From the NCBI GenBank assembly GCA_004151065.3, contig NWUY0304488969.1, positions 1-29,754 on the forward strand: a stretch of 29,754 bases of DNA, given 5' to 3'. Source of the DNA: Larix sibirica (Eukaryota > Streptophyta > Pinopsida > Pinales > Pinaceae). Within the stretch, counting starts at the first letter, position 1. Every line of letters starts with the position of its first letter. Both the position numbers and the translations under genes were made by a program. Positions 8,476-18,254 of this stretch are shown piece after piece. The notes below the pieces were generated by a model that was given only the letters and a program-made list of their open reading frames with translations, had not been told where the DNA came from and did not search any database.

Positions 8476-8991
8476 TTTTTCTAAAGTTAGGCGTGGTATT
8501 CCAGTTTGAGAGTTAAACAAGGCAAAGAACTACAGTGGAAGATGGTTCATCGGAAGAGTGAGGGTGCAGAAGTCAAGTTTGTTTCCATCAGCATCTACAA
8601 TTAAGTCCGAGTTTATTGTGTTAGGCTCTAATAAGGCAGGGCATCTAATTTACTTGGCTTGAGTGAGGGCCAGCACTGTTAGATTTCAAAAGAAAAGTAA
8701 GGCTTCAGACGCTAGGGTTAGGATTCGGTGATCCTTAAGAGTGGGCGGGTTTTCCCCCACCTTCTCTCCCCATCCCCCACCTCCGGATTAAGACTTCACC
8801 GGCCAGGGGGTGTAGGGTAGGTTGTTGAACTATCCCGACCTCGGTGGCCATGTTACGTATATAGCCTTCCTTCCTCGTTAGGCTGTTGAGCTCCTTCCCC
8901 GTTAGGCTAGGGGTTTATCCATCCCCCACCGTGGGTGAAGGACGGGTAGTAACGAGGAAAAACAATCCAATGAAGGAGCCGGGTAACCTTC

Positions 8992-9120
8992 GATAGTTTA
9001 ATTACCCATCCTCTAATTGAAGGATAGTTTACCCATCCTGGAGTTGAAACTAGTTTAATTACCCATTCTCCATCACCCATCCTTGCAGATAGTTGAATCA
9101 CCCATCTCTCGGGAGTTGGA
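8992..9120. repeat. Degenerate minisatellite, four units of about 27-38 bp
   Basis: Units begin at about 8992, 9023, 9050 and 9088. Each has the shape (g/c)atagtt-taat-tacccatcc-t-gagttgaa with substitutions and small indels. The array runs into gttggaaccaact at 9115-9127. No function is suggested; a minus-strand open frame across it (8907-9125) is a by-product of the repeats. Confidence 0.75.
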
Positions 9121-10087
9121 ACCAACTATTTCGTGGAGGAGTTCAACCGGTAGGAACCTCGTTAACTGTTACTGGATCTATCCATTCTTCACCCCCGGTG
9201 GGAAACGAAATAGCTCCGCTGAAGTTAATGTTCCCGCGAGAGCGAGCCAGCGACCCATCACTGCCCATCGCTGAGAAGCAAGCAACGAACGCCCAACCGG
9301 AGGTGAAGGATGGATAGCCTACAGGAGGTGAAAATGGATGGCCGGTGAAGGATAGAGAGAGGATGAAGCTTGTCCTCCCACACCCCCAGGCAGAGATGGT
9401 AGCTTCAGTAGCATCGGTGGAAAAGCAAGCACCAGTAGCAGTTTAACCACCTATTGAAGCAGCACCAATTCTCAAGCAAGCACCACCATTAGTTCCATGC
9501 CCAGGTTACCCAGCAGCTAAGGCATAACGCCCATTCAACTAGTGACAAATCGGTCGGTTGGTGAATGCACATTATTATTAGAACTCCATCTCGAGAGAAA
9601 GTAATTATAAGTGGGTTGCGGTATCTGTGGTGGCTAGCGATATTGGTTCTGCTCATCGATCGCACCTATGTATTAGTTTGATTCATATTGAAGTAAGGTT
9701 CTTCTTAATTAATTCTAGTTGAGTTATTCTTTCTTTCTTCCGTCCTTTCTTTCTTAGTTATTTTCGTAAGGAAGTGGACTGGTATATAAAAATGTGTTTT
9801 CCAGGAGTAAGTGCGCCCTCGGCTTCTGGGGGGGTGCGAAAGCATATTATTTATATATGTAATTATGCTTGCCTTATTAGTTATTTCACAAACGTAAAGC
9901 TTTTTATATTATCTATTCCCACCCAACCGGTCACAACACGTAAATAAATTTGGGTTTCGACGCCGGTGTTTTCTTTTATTTCTGATGAGAAGAGAAAAGA
10001 GGGGCTCCTCTTACAGATTAGCCGGGTAAACCATCATCTATATATATATACAATATATCCTGGGTCCTACCTACCTATTTTATATTA
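9121..10087. other. Non-coding spacer with a CAG/CCA-rich tract
   Basis: No gene is recognised. At about 9390-9530 a tract of gcaagcacc, agtagc and agcagc words reads as alanine/proline-rich in one frame but is broken by a stop. From 9700 to 9780 the sequence is a pyrimidine run (ttctttctttcttc). A GTGCGCC word at 9810 resembles a group II intron 5' end but has no recognisable exon before it. Confidence 0.45.
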
Positions 10088-10360
10088 TTGTTCCTACCTA
10101 CCTATTTAGGAAATACCATTCCATACAGGAACCATCACATGGTGTTTAGACTGCATCGTATAATAATCATACACGCAGTTTACTATGATGAATTATACCT
10201 CAATCGCATCATGAAATCATGTATGCTTGGCGACCGAGGACTCAGTTATATCGGACAAAACCCAAACGGAAGCTACGGGGGTCATTGGTCCAAGGGAGCA
10301 ACACCAACAGCAGCAGCTATCAACGTGCGATCGGGTACCCATATATTATTGATTATCTAG
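10088..10360 (+). CDS. Unidentified 90-codon open frame, doubtful
   Basis: An open frame from a TTG codon to TAG. I do not recognise the product. Its second half (LGDRGLSYIGQNPNGSYGGHWSKG) has a balanced composition that looks more protein-like than its neighbours. The first half lies over repeated cctacctattt words, and there is no conserved motif, membrane segment or ATG at the start. The first ATG would be within the frame at about codon 18. It is listed only so that it can be searched; chance is the simplest explanation. Confidence 0.12.
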   Translation: MFLPTYLGNTIPYRNHHMVFRLHRIIIIHAVYYDELYLNRIMKSCMLGDRGLSYIGQNPNGSYGGHWSKGATPTAAAINVRSGTHILLII

Positions 10361-10531
10361 CCAGGTTACCAACAGACATGCATTTCTTTCTTACCCTATG
10401 CATGTTCTTATCAGCATGATTCAACAAACCTACTAGCTATCATTGATTGTTGAGCCACCCATCAGTTACTGGCTCTTGCTCTTGCTCCTCACACTATTAT
10501 GTTTTTTGCTGGAACTAGTTACTAGCTAAGT
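10361..10531. other. Short non-coding spacer
   Basis: Nothing recognisable; it leads into the direct repeat that flanks the assembly gap. Confidence 0.5.
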
Positions 10532-10735
10532 GCTAACAGCATCATCGTGAAGTGAAGAAAATGAATTAGATGAATAAAGGGGAAGTTTCAAGTANNNNNN
10601 NNNNNNNNNNNTTTCTTGGTGACCCCTATAATTTCGCCCATGGGCTATAATTCGCCCCTAAAATTTTCCCTGGCTAACAGCATCATCGTGAAGTGAAGAA
10701 AATGAATTAGATGAATAAAGGGGAAGTTTCAAGTA
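10532..10735. repeat. 63-bp perfect direct repeat flanking an assembly gap
   Basis: Bases 10532-10594 and 10673-10735 are identical, starting gctaacagcatcatcgtg and ending ggggaagtttcaagta. The first copy ends exactly where the run of N begins. Between N and copy two are 61 bases that contain their own small repeat (ctataatttcgccc / ctataattcgcccc). The geometry suggests one true copy was placed twice at a scaffold join. Confidence 0.9.
10595..10611. other. Assembly gap, 17 N
   Basis: Seventeen undetermined bases. The true length and content are unknown, so distances and any frame across this point should not be trusted. Confidence 0.99.
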
Positions 10736-11810
10736 CCTAATCCAACTAGCACCACCCGATCAAGCTTGCTTCTGGGAGAAGGGGGAATTAACTGGAAAGC
10801 TTATTTCCTTCTCGGCTTGTCCTTGCCAGAGCTCTTTCCCCAGCACTTCTTATTGTTTTGAGGAGGATCAAAGGTGAAATCCCATTATGTATGAACATGG
10901 TTGATTACTACAATCCATAGACAAAATTACCACTGGCATAGCATAGATTCAATCACTAGTGACTCCCAATGAAGAACGCTTAAGATACTTCTCCCGACTT
11001 CTTCCCGACTTTCCAGGTTGAAATAAAATAGATCCTCAAAGCAAAGTTCGCATAAAAAATTGATTAAGAATGTGGAAAGGTCTGTTTCTGTCTCAAGTGG
11101 GATGATTATCTGGTATCTAAAAGTGAATTTGGTAAGTCTTTCTTTGATGAAATTCGAATCTGTGTTTGTCCACCTCCTAAATGGTAACGGGCTGGTAGGG
11201 GTGCAACTCCATAAATAATGAGCTGGTCTAATTTTATAAGTACATAGGTTGATCCACATACAGATATAATAACTAACTAATTAATGCAGGTAATAAACAT
11301 ATAAGTATATTAGTAAGATGGAATGCAGTGAATAACTAGGAGGTAAGGCGTTAAAAAAGTAGGTAGGTAAGATGGAAGTAATAGGTATGAATGCATGCGC
11401 GTGAACAAACAATGGTCTTTCCTTCTGTTATACTCATACATATTTTCATCCTTATTACATATTATCATATTATAATAGTGTAGTGCCCACGTGTTCTCCA
11501 ATTATATACGTTATAACAGTGCCTACATGTGTGTGGTTCCTGCCTTCCTAGTGGTGATAGTTGGGTTGGTTGTTTGTTGGGTTGTTGGGTTAAGTAACAG
11601 TGAACATTGACCAGGACCAGCCAGCATTCTGCCTACACCTATATTTCCTAACTTTCTTGCACCCTGATGTCTGACTTCGATCGACCACCTTGATTCGACC
11701 AGCCAGCTCTCTGCCTACATCGACCGAACTAGGCAACCGAGAGTGGGTAACAATGTGCAAAGATGTCTAGCAAAGAGTTGGTTCTAGCAAAGTAAGCCCC
11801 TGTTTATAAA
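10736..11810. other. Non-coding spacer, nothing identified
   Basis: No RNA gene or known protein motif is visible. A minus-strand frame of 110 codons (10927-11259) has no recognisable domain. A short stretch at 11330-11400 is built from gtaggtaag-like words. Confidence 0.45.
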
Positions 11811-12170
11811 AAATAGGCAGCTTCGAAGGTGAAAAAGGCGCAACCAATGAGGAGTCCCAGTGATTCCCCAAATAGGGAGCTCGAAGGTGAGGCAACCAAT
11901 GGGTATGGGCCAACCGACGGTAATAAAAAAAATAATAGCACTAAAAAGAAAAAACACCTAATATCGGACCAATCGGACGGGGTCTGGGCCCCTAAATGGT
12001 AAAAAACACCTCATATCGGACCAACCAATAAGAGCAACCAGACAAATTAGAATAAAATAATAAGGCTATCAAAAAACCTAACCAATGGAGGCCATAAGTT
12101 CCTGAGAATATAGTATAATAGGCAATAAGTTATTCCACCATAAATTACATAAGTAAGGCAATAAGTGACC
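11805..12170. repeat. Cluster of degenerate duplicated words
   Basis: Two pairs are clear. One is aaatagg(c/g)agct(t)cgaaggtga followed by gcaaccaatg (about 11810 and 11870). The other is aaaaaacacct(a/c)atatcggacc (about 11950 and 12002). A third weaker pair uses ggcaataag and gagaatat at 12105-12180. They are old local duplications within spacer DNA. Confidence 0.6.
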
Positions 12171-12180
12171 GAGAATATCC

Positions 12181-13110
12181 TTGAAGGAAGACGGACACCT
12201 GTTCCCTAAATATGTTTTGTTAGAAGGAAGGCGGGACAGAGAGCTGAGAGGGTTGTTAGCAAGTGAGGCAGCAAGGCAAGGCGCAGCATTTTCGTCTCTC
12301 ATGGACTACGACGCAAGCAACCATTTTACTGCTAGTATTGTGTTCATTCATTAGGATCGCAAAAAGAGAATGGAAAAGGGGATTGAAAAGTAACACCAAT
12401 CAATCGGGCGGGAAATACGAAAGGGACCAGAGGAGACACAGGGGGCATTGATGGTATTGGCTCACCCGACCAATGTTGCTTTATCAATCGGTGGTAGGTA
12501 TCCCGTGTTCATGTTTGGATTTTTTATAAGGATTCCGCCTCCACATCTTACATTATTAAATTTAGTAGATGTTGTTCATCCCTTATATTGTTAAATACCA
12601 TCCATGAAAGGTGTACGTCGATGGGTACTACTTTTCAAAAAGCATCCTACAGTAGGAAGGCGCCGGGTAATACAAATAGTGGTAATACGGACAGGGGGAG
12701 AGAAGCACCCTACGGAGAAGGGGGTTTAGTGGCTCTACAACAAGAAGGCGCAACGACTCTAACTCTACTACATAAAGGCGTTTATTCCACCATAGTGTGC
12801 TACGGGGCGCAACTTGGAGGCTAACATGGAAGCGAAAAGGTTGATGACAGCCGGCCCTGAGTCATCATTATGCAGGGGTATATCTGGCTTGTACACTCCA
12901 TAAGCGGGTTCACCATCACCTCGTCCAGATTGAGTTCCCCTCTGTTGATCCACCCGCCCGTTCAAGATAAAGATCGATACCCATCATCAGTAGCATAAAA
13001 GTAAGTGCGAGATGCATTTGCCAGGCGGACCAAGCTTCTAAGCTTGAACCATCTCTACCGAGGCGACCGTGTTGGATCGAAACCCAGATCTATTCATTGG
13101 GGGCCCATAT
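12181..13110. other. Non-coding spacer, nothing identified
   Basis: Apart from the dispersed repeat copy at 12237-12260, I see no gene. Several short open frames on both strands lack motifs. The sequence is moderately GC-rich, like the rest of the spacer. Confidence 0.45.
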
Positions 13111-14400
13111 CCAATTTCATATCCCTCTGTTCCAAAGCAGCTGGTCGTTGTTTATTGAGTTGATCCAGCAAAAGGAGCAAAGGGTGGAGAACAAGTAAAA
13201 AGGCTAGTCCCAGCCTAAGCACTTTTATATGCAAAGTAACAACCGGGAGCACAGGAAGCCCCATTACAGATTGAGTTGCTTACCTTAACGTAGAAGATCC
13301 CATTTCAGATTATCCATGTACAAAGTACCAAGTAACAGATCGAGATATAGATCCATTGCTAGTTTAAGATCGAGAGCCAGTTGGAGCTTACCCAGTTTAC
13401 GGGGTTTAATCATAATCCGTCCGAATGCCATTTTCATATCCTCCAGGTCAAGATAGAGATCCGCTAGCACAGTAGCGAATGATGCATCCTCGCCATCTAA
13501 TATAGGGGAATTATTCTAGTGCAAGGTTCTAAATTTTATTGGCCCTTAGGTAAAGGAGAAGCAAAAGTATCCGAGTCGGCATTCCTTCCATTTGGAGGAG
13601 AGCCATCCCTTCATTTGGATCCATATACAGATGACCCCATTAGAGTACGAGTAGCTAAAGCAGAGGCACCAAAGACGAGAGAAGCAGGGGCAGACCCAGT
13701 TCCAAGCGCAGGTGAAGATTCATAAGTTGGACCAGTGGAAGAAGCAGTAGACCCCGCAGCTAAAGAAGCTTAAGTATATCTAGACCCATCAGCAGCAACA
13801 AATCCAGCAGTTCCAGATCCAACAGCAGGCAGAAAAAGTAATCTAGTGGATTTATATTATGTTGAATGAAGCCACCCATTTTTCAAGTAGTATATTCTGT
13901 TGAAGCAGCACGAGTAGTGAAAGATGCAGATCCCTATTATATATATAATCCAAAAGCAGCAGTTCGAGATCGAGATCCAGTAGCAGAGGTAGCAGCACCG
14001 GACTTTGCACTTGGCAAACTCCCATAGTAAAGGTTGTTTGCAGCAGCACTAGTTGATCGAATCAAGTTTATTTTGTTCCAGCAGCTTCCCCAGTTCCAGT
14101 TGTGCCCGTTCAACCAGTTGTTTACCCAATTGACCAAGACCCCGTTTGTTTTTATCTAGTTACAAAGTAAAAGCCCGGAGCAGCTAGGGTAGGGCAGCAA
14201 AGCCTCTCTTCCATTTTAGCCCACATACCTTTCATTCCAAGTAGCAGACCTTTTCGTGGCATCCCGGATAGCCAGTAGCAATCCTTCCAGGTCGATTGAC
14301 AGTTCCAATTGATGCAGCGCTTGAACCAGCACCGGTTCCATAGCTATCAGTACCAAGAGCAGATTCCATATATCACCTATTTATGATTTACGAGGAGAGA
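13110..14400. repeat. Low-complexity tract of degenerate GATCCAG/TTCCAG/AGCAG words
   Basis: Over about 1.3 kb the words gatccag, ttccagat, gatcgaga and agtagcag recur without a fixed period, for example near 13160, 13340, 13440, 13800, 13970 and 14290. Because the motif is built from codon-sized words, several short frames on both strands stay open (plus 13519-13725, minus 13285-13470 and 13852-14137). They read as Asp/Pro/Ala/Arg-rich or Leu-rich peptides with no domain. I treat these frames as consequences of the composition, not genes. Confidence 0.5.
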
Positions 14401-14961
14401 CAGCAGCTTTTTACCCTTTTACCCGGCCGGAATAAGTTTCTAAAAATCCATATGCATATCCGGTTCCATATCCAAATATATCCGGTTTGGGGCTAGGGTC
14501 ATAGTTTGTTCCAGAACTAACTAGAAGTGGTTGTTTACCCGGTTCCAGGCTGTGTAAGAAGTAGTAGTTTAATCACCATCTAATAAAGGATTTGAACCAT
14601 TCTTCGACTGGATCCACTGATGGTTAACCTTACCCTTCTTTTTCGGGCCCTCGGTGCGCCACCTATAAGGGGAAGACCTCATAGAATCAGGAATAGTATT
14701 TTTATGCACAAGGAAGAGGTACATTTAACTGAACGTGGTGACCTAACTGAACGAACGAGGGAGGCGCGGTTGAATCTATTAGCAAAACGGAAAAACTGAA
14801 TTGGGAATTGGAAAACATTGATTGACCGGCCGCGCTCTATTAGCATTTGTTGAAGCCCACTTATGCATGAAACATAAAGAGATGGAAACTCCTCCCTCCA
14901 GCGGATACCATGAAACCCGAAACCATTCAAGTCCATAGTGTTTAAATAAATTAAAGGGTTG
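14401..14961. other. Non-coding spacer, nothing identified
   Basis: A minus-strand frame (14679-14936, 85 codons) has no recognisable motif. The plus strand contains repeated tccggttcc / ccggttcc words near 14460-14545. Confidence 0.4.
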
Positions 14962-14992
14962 AGCCCCCTTGCCCTTTCGGAATAGGGGGGCT
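14962..14992. repeat. Stem-loop with a 7-bp GC-rich stem
   Basis: AGCCCCC at 14962-14968 pairs perfectly with GGGGGCT at 14986-14992 across a 17-base loop. No gene ends nearby, so no role can be assigned. Confidence 0.6.
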
Positions 14993-16560
14993 GTAGAAGA
15001 GTAATGCCACTAGTCTGCGTTCTAAGGAAATAGTTTTAGGGAGGTGTGGCCAACTGAAGGGTTGGGATCTCACATTCAATGGATAAAACTCTATATCATT
15101 AACAAGGTGAAAGGGTGTTAGTCTATCTCTCTCTTGAAAGCTCTATCTTGAAAGCAGGCTGGCTTTAACTCCCATGCCCCGAAAGGATTGTAAGGCTACG
15201 GGACTTCCTTCCCTCGCTTATCTAAAGGCTGGCTTGCATCATTATCTGTCCATCAGGCAGGCCCAGGAAGGAGCTACATTGAGTTTATGACTGGGGGTAT
15301 CAGGCTACTCCATGACTGGCTGGAGCTACGAGGTGAAAGCCTTCCTTTTAATGACTGGTCATACGGTTCGAACAGGAGAAATAGCATTAATAAAGGGCTA
15401 CGGGTGTCAGGCTAGAGATAAGGGTTAATGGCTGGCTTTTCATACCGGAGATGTAAGAAGGGATAAATATATTTATAAAGACCGGGGAATAAATTCTTTA
15501 GCTGGAGGGAAGACATGGGCATAATGAGGCATGTCTGTAGTGCCCCCCCCCATATACCCCCAGCCTGGTAGGTATCAGGTAGGCAGCCTATACTTGAAGG
15601 AATAAGGTTAGGGCTTGAATGAGTATGCCCGAAGGAGGAAGGTAAGTGAGTTCAGGTAGGCATCCCGGGGGGCGGATATAGGTAAGAAGTAAAAATGAGT
15701 TGTTCATCCAAGCAAAATTCCAAAATTATGAGTTAGTCAGTAAGGCGGGCAAACAGAGGCGAGCAAGCAGACAGCCAGGAAGGAGGGCAGTCAGACATGC
15801 AGGCATGCAGGCAAGCAAGCAGATAGACAGGCTGGCAGACAGGAATAACCGGATTTGTCAGATTAAGAGTCAGTGTTTATTTAGTTTCCGTGGCTGTTCC
15901 TCCCTTGGGGGAGAGTAAAGGTGTATGCGGGAGTATCATGAGACAGCCCAGAGAGAGAATAGAAGTCTAATAGGGATAAGTATTTATAGCCCGGGGATAT
16001 TTAGTTTGTTTAATCCCTGTGTGAGAGAAGGCAGTAGTGCTGGTAAGGGCGAAGGGAGTGAGGAAGGAGGGGAAGGTGGATAGATGGATAGATAGAGGGA
16101 AGGAGAGGTGAATGGTAGTCCAAACCGGAAGGGTAGAAGGAGTGGGGAAGGAATGATGGATAACCTCCGCCCAATAGGGAGGGGTCCGGAGAAGGGGGGA
16201 TAGGATAACTCCCCGCCCGGAAAGATCTGGATAAGTTCTAGTTGGACTGTTTGTTTGTTGAGCCCCCGCCCTGCCTAGAATGATACGAAATAGAGAAGAG
16301 CGCCCCCCATCGATGGGAATGAGTATTTTCCTTTCCTTTAAGAGCCCAAATATTGAAGTTCCAGTATCAGTAAGAGTTTCCCCTCTCCTCTAGAATAAGT
16401 ATAAACAGTCTGTCTAGTTAGGACGTTGAGTCGATTGATCCTTCGGTCGTTCAGCTTGATTTATAGATAAACTATTACTTATGTAAATACGTCAGATCGC
16501 TTCGCTGCTACCTTTTGAAACGTGGTTGTGAAACGTCCTTAAATAAAGAAATAAATTTAG
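14993..16560. other. Non-coding spacer with simple-sequence tracts
   Basis: No gene is recognised. At 15745-15845 is a tract of caggc, cagac and aagcaag words. At 16040-16170 there is a G/A-rich run (gaaggagggg, gatagatag). Short repeated words such as ggctggctt and ctacggg occur at 15150-15430. Confidence 0.45.
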
Positions 16561-16581
16561 GTAAGTTGCATTGCTGTTCGA

Positions 16582-16795
16582 ATGTCTATCAGGCTGGCTT
16601 TCGATAATGTCTACCAGCTTGCGAGAAGGTCTACCGGCTCTTGACTCAAGAATGTATACCAGGTTGGCTCTCGACTCGATAATGTCTACCGGCTTGCGAT
16701 AATTAATGTCCACCGGGCTGGCTCTCGACTCGATAATATCTACCAGCTTGTGTGCTTGAATGTCCACCAGGCTGGCCCGCTCCAATGTCTACCAG
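16582..16795. repeat. Minisatellite of ATGTCTACC-anchored units with a 54-bp dimer period
   Basis: Nine anchors of the form atgtctacc (variants tatc, ccacc, tatacc) start at 16582, 16607, 16627, 16652, 16682, 16706, 16736, 16760 and 16785. From 16652 to 16760 the spacing alternates 30 and 24 bases, giving a 54-bp dimer. Dimer words include ggctggctctcgactcgat and the shorter agcttgcgat. The minus strand stays open across the whole array (16492-16785) and would encode repeated VDIIESRA peptides. Confidence 0.85.
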
Positions 16796-16940
16796 CCCGA
16801 ACAGATATACCTTCCCGAAAATTTCCCGAACATACAGATATGCCTTAAAGAACATAAAGATATACCTTCCCTAACAGATATGCCTCCCCGTCGCAAATAA
16901 GTAGATATAGGAGGCGGGTTGCGCTTTACAGATGCCCTTA
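16796..16940. repeat. Second short array of ACAGATAT(A/G)CC words
   Basis: The word acagatat(a/g)cc or a close variant occurs at about 16801, 16834, 16857, 16874 and 16928, most followed by ttccc or tcccc. It directly abuts the 54-bp dimer array but has a different unit. Confidence 0.65.
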
Positions 16941-17093
16941 TTAGGGGTTCGAAGTTCTCTACAATTTATTCTAAGTGACTCAGTAGGGCATTTTAGAGTT
17001 CACTAGCCAGAACAAGTCTTATCTTTCTTATATGTTACGATTAGATGCGCCATTCATAGATATGACATTTATATGTGCTATAGAGTAGGCTTT

Positions 17094-17239
17094 AGAGGGA
17101 CCGTGAGGAGGGACATGAAGGAGATGAGCTGACCTTATAGACCATTTTAAGCCCAGATATGCTCTGACCGGGTATGCTCTGACCAGATATGCCATTTAGT
17201 GCGCTTCAGAGGGACCGTGAGGAGGGACATGAAGGAGAT
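17094..17239. repeat. Perfect 32-bp direct repeat
   Basis: AGAGGGACCGTGAGGAGG followed by gacatgaaggagat is present at 17094-17125 and 17208-17239 without mismatch. Between the copies is a small tandem of tatgctctgacc. Confidence 0.9.
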
Positions 17240-17469
17240 TAACTTAAATAGAAAGGATGGACTATTAGGTATGATGCGAGTTAGAGTGCCTACCTCAATG
17301 CTGGTAAGTATGTGTCAAGTACTGATTTCCTTGGCTTTATTTCCCCTACGGCATCTGATCTTCCCTCCAGCAACCGCAATAAGCCTGAGTGGTCTTTTAT
17401 TTTACGAGATCTGGTCTTTCCTATGTTAATTTGCGTTCAAACGAGATAATCCTATTTTTCATGTCTTGG

Positions 17470-18254
17470 ATAATTTGTAGCATAGCAGACATATCTGTTT
17501 TCTGAGTCGAATTATAAAAGGGCAGACCGGTTCTAAGGTTCTGTTCTTAAAATTAAAGGTAGGTTTATAAAACTTACCCTAAACCATTTACATTCTTATC
17601 TTCCAATCTGTTTTGGTAGGCAGGAGGCAGGCTGTTATAATAATTAATCAAGGCTGCTTGTTGGGTAGGACGAATAACTTCAGGGATCTTATTGAAGAGC
17701 TTCATTAACCTAAGATTTAAGGCCGGTCTCACCATTTTGAAAGGACAGGCTATTTCAATTATTCATATATTAAACAAGGGTTTCCATATAACCGAAGGTG
17801 GACTTGAACCAATAAGCCAACTCAAACCAATTCGAAAAGATTTTGTAAGGTAGATCAAAGAATTCGGTAGCAGCCCTGCCTTCCAAAGAATTAACAAAGA
17901 GCCTCATGCATGTGTCATTGTCATGAACACCGATATTGTAACATGCATTTCAAAATGCAACCGGGTGGTCAGTTGCAGAGGTAACGCAATTTGCTAAAAA
18001 TATGGAAAATGATCCTGAAACTTGGGCAAGGGATCAGTAGCTGGCGTAATGTTTAGAAGAGAAAACACATGTCACGGGGTGGCATCCGCATCCACCTCAT
18101 ACTCAAAAATGACAAGCTTCTTAATAACCTTTTTAGGATTGTTCGGCATAGGTATAGAATTGAATTGGCTGAACATACTGCTAATAATAGTAAAACTAGA
18201 AAAGGAAGCACTCATAGACCCGGAGGTAGACTGACTGTGCGGTACAGAAGTCAT
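17470..18254 (-). pseudogene. Ty3/gypsy retrotransposon gag fragment, frameshifted
   Basis: The minus strand encodes pieces of a retrotransposon capsid (retrotrans_gag type). An upstream segment at 18254-18072 starts with a serine-rich stretch and ends in an acidic patch followed by a stop. Near 17925-17800 are CMRLFVNSLEGRAATEFF and ELAYWFKSTFG, the typical gag core pattern M-R-L-F...S-L-x-G-x-A...F. Near 17695-17595, in a different frame, are KLFNKIPEVIRP and YYNSLPPAY. Stops and at least two frame changes separate these blocks. The region between 18072 and 17930 is also shifted. A working gag would act in the cytoplasm as the particle protein; this copy cannot. Its presence indicates DNA of nuclear origin. 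Confidence 0.75.

Larger units (their letters stand above)
7460..8990. other. Non-coding spacer with degenerate repeats
   Basis: No gene is recognisable. It contains tract repeats of cttactta near 7660-7685, a C-rich duplicated segment at 7756-7884, and a purine-rich stretch at about 8260-8560 with internal duplications. It also holds short C-rich runs around 8750-8930, such as tcccccacc, which recurs before minisatellite 8992-9120. The texture fits plant mitochondrial intergenic DNA. Confidence 0.5.
7506..9870. repeat. Dispersed 25-bp direct repeat, copies at 7506-7530 and 9846-9870
   Basis: Both copies read attatttatatatgtaatta followed by C or T and gctt, so 24 of 25 bases agree. The word is nearly self-complementary and could form a weak hairpin. 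Only the two copies are meant; the DNA between them is described elsewhere. Confidence 0.75.

Noticed and set aside
8992-9120. Array of short repeats considered as a CRISPR
   Set aside because: Units are contiguous, diverged and without unique spacers, and the context is a plant organelle; it is a minisatellite.
9805-9835. GTGCGCC at 9810 resembling a group II intron 5' end
   Set aside because: No recognisable mitochondrial exon ends before it and no intron domain structure follows, so the match is only a short word.
10927-11259. 110-codon minus-strand frame
   Set aside because: No recognisable family and no supporting context; its length is possible by chance in this composition.
17805-17840. 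GGTTCAAGTCC on the minus strand resembling a tRNA T-arm
   Set aside because: The stem on either side does not pair beyond two or three bases, no anticodon arm or acceptor stem is present, and the bases belong to the gag-like reading frame.
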